This document shows positions 60,450 to 64,000 of a stretch of DNA of 64,000 nucleotides, piece after piece. Both the position numbers and the translations under genes were made by a program. The stretch is from an uncultured Clostridia bacterium (GTDB lineage: Bacteria > Bacillota > Clostridia > Oscillospirales > Ruminococcaceae): contig CANDVA010000002.1 of the NCBI GenBank assembly GCA_947389015.1, positions 124,001 to 188,000 on the forward strand. Reading direction: 5' to 3'. The notes below the pieces were generated by a model. That model searched no databases. It was given only the letters and a program-made list of their open reading frames with translations, and had not been told where the DNA came from. The stretch's first letter is position 1, and every line of letters begins with the position of its first letter.

Positions 60450-62819
60450 TCACCTGTTTTCATAAATAACCCTGATTTGCGGAGCGCCCGATCCAACGGG
60501 CAACATATCCGACAATTTGTAAAAAATTCTATTTTGAATATCTTCGGCACTTATCCCGCTCGCCGCTGTGACCTCAATATTCAGCGCTCCGCCGCAATCG
60601 GCAGATATCCGCGCCGATATAATATCTCCGCCGACCAACAGCTCCTCAAAATCCCTTTTTGTTATAGGGTGGTTTCGGTGCCGAAGTTCCCCCGCAAGCC
60701 GTGATTCCGTGTGAGAAGCGTCCTCGATGTCACAGCCGCCGATCATCGGAAAAGGATTTGACGCGCCGCAGACCGATCCGTCCGTGAGCGAGGGAACAAA
60801 CTCCTGTCCCGCGGGAAGATTTCCCGCCGTCCCGCCGCCATAACGATATTTCAACCTAACTGTGCGGCTGTTCGGAGTTAAAGTCAGCGCGGGAAAAAAG
60901 CGGACGAGTCCCGCCGCCTTGTCAAGCGTCCAGCCGCTTTGCAGCGGCGCCCAATTTTCCTCTTGGTTTTTCTTGGCGGTATTTATGTAGATCTGCATTT
61001 CGAGTATGTTTTTTCGGTTAAGATCTATATTCTCTATGACACTGTCGGAGCAGAAGCTTTCTATCTCCTCCCGCTGCATAACGGGAACGCAGTTTAAAAG
61101 CAGATCGTCCAACGCGATATTTTCATTCCGAAAAAACTCGGCTTTGAGCCAATACGCCGTGCTTCCGAACAACGTGCTTTGTATTGGTGCAGTCAGCAGA
61201 TTAAAACCGAAAAAACCCGTAAGCTCCTCTTTTGTCTGCGGTTTTACGCGCTCCCAGCCGCTGCCGGTAAACACGCTCCATTCGGCGCAATCAAGCTGAC
61301 TTGACGGAATGTCTCGGCACGCCAAAAGCGTAAAATTATGTACGGGACTATCGAGACCTATGTAAAGAGCGGATTCCGGAAGCCTCACAAACGGATAAGC
61401 GCGGGGAACCGAGCTTTTTTCGCAGTTATTTACGATCTCGATATCGGAAACCGAGATCGGTCTGTCAAATTTATAAGAGACGAGAATATTGTCAAGGCGT
61501 GGAAGATAAATTTCCGCCGGAAGCGCATACGCGTTTTTTATTCTTTTGATCCTTACTCTTACGCACAAACGCTGAGACGCGCCTGTCAGCACGGGCGAGA
61601 TATCCGACGGACATACGAATTTTAATTCGTAATGTGATTTTTGGACAGCGGAGCCGTCTTTTCCAATTCCCGAAAAGATATCTTTGTATCCCTCAAGCTC
61701 ACGGATCGCCGCAAAGCCCGTTCCGTTCCAGTATTCCCAAACCACCTCGTCAACGGTGACCTTTTTTCTCTCGGGTTCGCGAACATCGCTTTTTTTGACG
61801 AAGAGCTTATTGGATATAACGGGCTCGGGCAGATCACCCAAAATAACCGTATCAAAATCAATATTAAGCGCAAGTGTGATTACCGCTCCCGATTTTGAAA
61901 ATGCTGCGGTGCATTCAATATAAACCGAATCATATACGGCAGGTGCTTCCCCGAAAGCCAAAAAAACGTCGTCGGTCTCAAGCTCGCCGTTTACGAAAAC
62001 ATTGTCGGGCTTTATATTCCGCCCCTCGACAGCTATGTTTATTCCGCCGAAAAAAATACCTTCAAATTCGCCGATACTTTTTATCTCCGCTTTTATTTCA
62101 TCACAGCTCGAAGCGGCTATTCTCAGCCTGCCTTTTTCATTAAAGCAACCGATCTCCGTTTCCCGACTGTCCGAAATTTGAACGAACCTCGCAAGCGAAG
62201 AATCGCTCAGCCTTTCCGCCCATCGCTCTCCGTCGATCCCGGAGATCGTCATATAAAGGCGACAATTCTCCGTCAGACCTCCGAGCAGTTTGTGCCTAAA
62301 GCTTAGATATCTTTCATTTGAATTACCGCGAACAGACGGTTCAAAGATTTTTTCTTTTTCGTCCCAAAAACAAAGAAGATCACGATCGGGATCGGCGTAT
62401 ACCGTTTCTTTAACGCGCACCGAAGCTATCCAAGCGTTCTGCGTCGTTTCAAAAACAAGCCGAGTGCCTTGCTCATCAATAACAGGAGAAAAAAGCCCGA
62501 ATCCCTCTTTCACAGGAACGCATTCTTTATTTATGCCGCTGAGCCTGAACTGCACATAACCCGACGCTGGTATCGCCGGAAGCGCCTCGGCACCGAGCAT
62601 ATTATAAAATTCACGCCGATGATTAAGCGGCGTCCTATTGAATTTTTCTATGGTCTCTGCAGTTCGACGTGCAAAAACGCAGGCAAGCGCCGTTCCCGCG
62701 TCGGGATCATCTGGCGAAAATTTCCACTCCGAAGTGTGCTTTTTTGCCAGTTGAACGATTTCCTCAATAATATCTCCGCAGCAGCGGTCGTCAATTTTCG
62801 GAACTTTATTATAAGCCAC
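60450..62819 (-). CDS. Large baseplate assembly protein (gpJ-like)
   Basis: This is a 789-aa protein. The GTG at 62819 is taken because GAGGAGGG lies 5 nt upstream and the frame overlaps the gp25 stop. It shows DPDAGTALACVFARRTAETI, LNHRREFYNMLG and the C-terminal gpJ domain (RHRNHPITKRDFEELLVGG). The size and order fit the Afp11-type baseplate protein of contractile injection systems. Confidence 0.88.
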   Translation of the reverse strand: MAYNKVPKIDDRCCGDIIEEIVQLAKKHTSEWKFSPDDPDAGTALACVFARRTAETIEKFNRTPLNHRREFYNMLGAEALPAIPASGYVQFRLSGINKECVPVKEGFGLFSPVIDEQGTRLVFETTQNAWIASVRVKETVYADPDRDLLCFWDEKEKIFEPSVRGNSNERYLSFRHKLLGGLTENCRLYMTISGIDGERWAERLSDSSLARFVQISDSRETEIGCFNEKGRLRIAASSCDEIKAEIKSIGEFEGIFFGGINIAVEGRNIKPDNVFVNGELETDDVFLAFGEAPAVYDSVYIECTAAFSKSGAVITLALNIDFDTVILGDLPEPVISNKLFVKKSDVREPERKKVTVDEVVWEYWNGTGFAAIRELEGYKDIFSGIGKDGSAVQKSHYELKFVCPSDISPVLTGASQRLCVRVRIKRIKNAYALPAEIYLPRLDNILVSYKFDRPISVSDIEIVNNCEKSSVPRAYPFVRLPESALYIGLDSPVHNFTLLACRDIPSSQLDCAEWSVFTGSGWERVKPQTKEELTGFFGFNLLTAPIQSTLFGSTAYWLKAEFFRNENIALDDLLLNCVPVMQREEIESFCSDSVIENIDLNRKNILEMQIYINTAKKNQEENWAPLQSGWTLDKAAGLVRFFPALTLTPNSRTVRLKYRYGGGTAGNLPAGQEFVPSLTDGSVCGASNPFPMIGGCDIEDASHTESRLAGELRHRNHPITKRDFEELLVGGDIISARISADCGGALNIEVTAASGISAEDIQNRIFYKLSDMLPVGSGAPQIRVIYENR

Positions 62820-63216
62820 TGCCGCCCTCCTCAATATAAAACGGAAATACCAAATTATAAGGATTGTTTGTAGCCCTTACGACATAGCTTATATCAAGAA
62901 CAATATGTCCTTCACGGGCAATATCGTCAATCGTAACCTCTATGTCGCTTATTCTCGGTTCGTGCAAAGTAAGCGCGTTCTTTATCTCCTCGATCATCTC
63001 GGAGCGAACGGATTGCGAAAAGGATTCAAAAGCGAAATCACACAGCCGACAGCCGAAATCGGGGCGCATGACGCGTTCGCCAAGCCTTGTGTTTAATATC
63101 AGCCGCACCGCCTGAGCAATGTCCTTTTCTCCGCCGCACATACGAATTCTTCCGGTAACGGGATCGGGCATGACCTCGAAGCTCCAGCCGTTCCCCAAAA
63201 AAGAATGATCGTCCAA
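62809..63216 (-). CDS. gp25/GPW-like baseplate protein
   Basis: This is a 135-aa protein with a TTG start at 63216; GGTGAT lies upstream and no ATG is available. It shows the gp25 motif IRLILNTRLGERVMRPDFG (first residues) and CDFAFESF, with the EPR dyad in LHEPRISDIEV. gp25 nucleates sheath assembly. Its end overlaps the next gene. Confidence 0.9.
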   Translation of the reverse strand: MDDHSFLGNGWSFEVMPDPVTGRIRMCGGEKDIAQAVRLILNTRLGERVMRPDFGCRLCDFAFESFSQSVRSEMIEEIKNALTLHEPRISDIEVTIDDIAREGHIVLDISYVVRATNNPYNLVFPFYIEEGGSGL

Positions 63217-63227
63217 AATATCACCGC

Positions 63228-63977
63228 CTAATTAAGTTTAAGAATACTGCCCTTGACATTTGTTGCTCCCGTGCTGCTCAGATCAAGCTGCGCGTTTGCG
63301 GATACGGAAATTATCTGTCCGTTTAAATTCATCTGCATTCCCTTCAACGTAAGACCCTGCATTGCCTCTACCGACACACTGAGTCCTTTTACCGTAACGC
63401 TTTGGGAAGCTCCATCCAGACTTATCTCACAGGAACCGGATTTTATTTTGATCCCGGCCAGTCCCTTAAGTGTTAGAATACCGTTTTTTATTTCCGCGCT
63501 TGTTTGTCCCGTCGGATCGCTCAATTTTGCTGACAGACCCGTATCGCTGAGCTCCAGCTTCTGACCCGAGACAGATTTTATTTCTATGCCTTTCAGGTCA
63601 TCGGCTTTTATTTCATTCCCGAGCTTTGTCTTGATCTCCTTTATGTTATTTAAAGGTGTCATGGTCTCGGCAGGCGGCCGAGCCGTTCCGTTATACAGCG
63701 AGCCGATAACTACGGGAGAATCGATCTCGCCGTCCAGAAACGCCACGACAACATGATCGCCGATATCCGGTAGGCTGTAAATTCCGCTTCCGCCTGAGGC
63801 TGCCGGCATAGCAACCTTTGCCCATGCGGTAACTCCCATACCGACAGGCTTTCCGCTCAACGAAACCTGAACGCAGGCGGGCTTCAACGGATTATAATTC
63901 GCGATAACGGTTCCCAGCATAATATATGGCTGTTTCGGATCATCATCCGTAAGCATATTAGCGATATCGTCTAGCAT
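63228..63977 (-). CDS. Spike protein (gpV/VgrG-like, OB fold plus beta-helix)
   Basis: This 249-aa protein has an N-terminal OB fold (VIANYNPLKPACVQVSL, then WAKVAMPAASGGSGIYSLP, IGDHVVVAFLDGEIDSPVV), typical of phage baseplate assembly protein V. Short repeats in the C-terminal half (LKGLAGIKIKSGSCEISL etc.) should form a trimeric beta-helix needle. It is much shorter than VgrG, lacking the gp27-like base. The DUF4280 protein probably sits on its tip. Confidence 0.9.
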   Translation of the reverse strand: MLDDIANMLTDDDPKQPYIMLGTVIANYNPLKPACVQVSLSGKPVGMGVTAWAKVAMPAASGGSGIYSLPDIGDHVVVAFLDGEIDSPVVIGSLYNGTARPPAETMTPLNNIKEIKTKLGNEIKADDLKGIEIKSVSGQKLELSDTGLSAKLSDPTGQTSAEIKNGILTLKGLAGIKIKSGSCEISLDGASQSVTVKGLSVSVEAMQGLTLKGMQMNLNGQIISVSANAQLDLSSTGATNVKGSILKLN

Positions 63978-64000
63978 TTCGTCCCTCTTTTCGGTTTACG

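Noticed and set aside
1-64000. CRISPR arrays, rRNA genes, prophage integrase or transposase genes
   Set aside because: No regularly spaced direct repeats, rRNA signatures or recombinase motifs were found. The tail-like genes at the right end lack phage head, lysis or integrase genes, so a prophage is not the favoured explanation.

Overview
The window looks like the chromosome of an anaerobic, low-to-mid GC Gram-positive bacterium of the class Clostridia, most likely Oscillospirales/Ruminococcaceae (inferred from gene content, strong Shine-Dalgarno sites, and many near-consensus SigA promoters). Supporting markers are a Firmicutes-type fla/che operon with FliY and FlbD, a tryptophan T-box, an electron-bifurcating [FeFe] hydrogenase, an L27 with a cleavable N-terminus next to the Prp protease, the YmfF/YmfH peptidase pair and mini-RNase III. 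No rRNA, tRNA, CRISPR array or transposase was seen.

Layout. 1-16.1 kb (minus strand): one flagellar operon reading flgB-flgC-fliE-fliF-fliG-fliH-fliI-fliJ-fliK-flgD-(small flagellar protein)-flgE-flbD-motA-motB-fliM-fliY, with fliY cut by the window edge. It has a SigA promoter at 16.2 kb and an internal one before motB. 16.5-27.3 kb (plus): promoter, Trp T-box and trpE-G-D-C-F, then five unrelated genes (methyltransferase, alpha/beta hydrolase, GNAT, methyltransferase-like, EFR1 flavodoxin-ferredoxin), then trpB-trpA. 27.3-28.2 kb: two small minus-strand genes. 28.3-32.8 kb (plus): HydCBA-type bifurcating hydrogenase behind Rex-like operator sequences. 32.8-34.1 kb: a 40-aa membrane peptide, a divergent XRE regulator, a 47-aa acidic peptide and a structured small RNA, all with their own promoters or terminators. 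34.1-39.4 kb (minus): rplU-prp-rpmA-obg-(methyltransferase-like)-mrnC-yitT-like-yebC behind a perfect promoter and an L21 leader. 39.4-40.2 kb: a second small RNA and a hairpin-rich repeat. 40.3-45.2 kb (plus): small basic protein, ymfF, ymfH, lgt, folD, small membrane protein, followed by an inverted second copy of the repeat. 45.5-50.6 kb: orphan mazF, dgt, orphan response regulator, hydrolase, FAD/Rieske oxidoreductase and one unknown gene.

50.7-64 kb (minus) is the 3' part of a contractile injection system (phage-tail-like) locus. It encodes spike (gpV/VgrG-like), gp25-like protein, two gpJ-like baseplate proteins, tail protein I, a 553-aa structural protein with a C-terminal Ig-like region, two single-pass membrane proteins (one made of MORN repeats), a DUF4280 PAAR-like tip, a large membrane receptor with a degenerate class III nucleotide cyclase domain, and a terminal disordered protein that is an effector candidate. 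Sheath, tube, tape measure and ATPase would lie beyond the right edge. The membrane-sensor, MORN and PAAR-like accessory set in a CIS operon is the most novel-looking system here. Other notable points are two genes whose conserved N-termini can only start at AUC or AUU codons, and two candidate small RNAs that both expose CU-rich anti-Shine-Dalgarno-like stretches.
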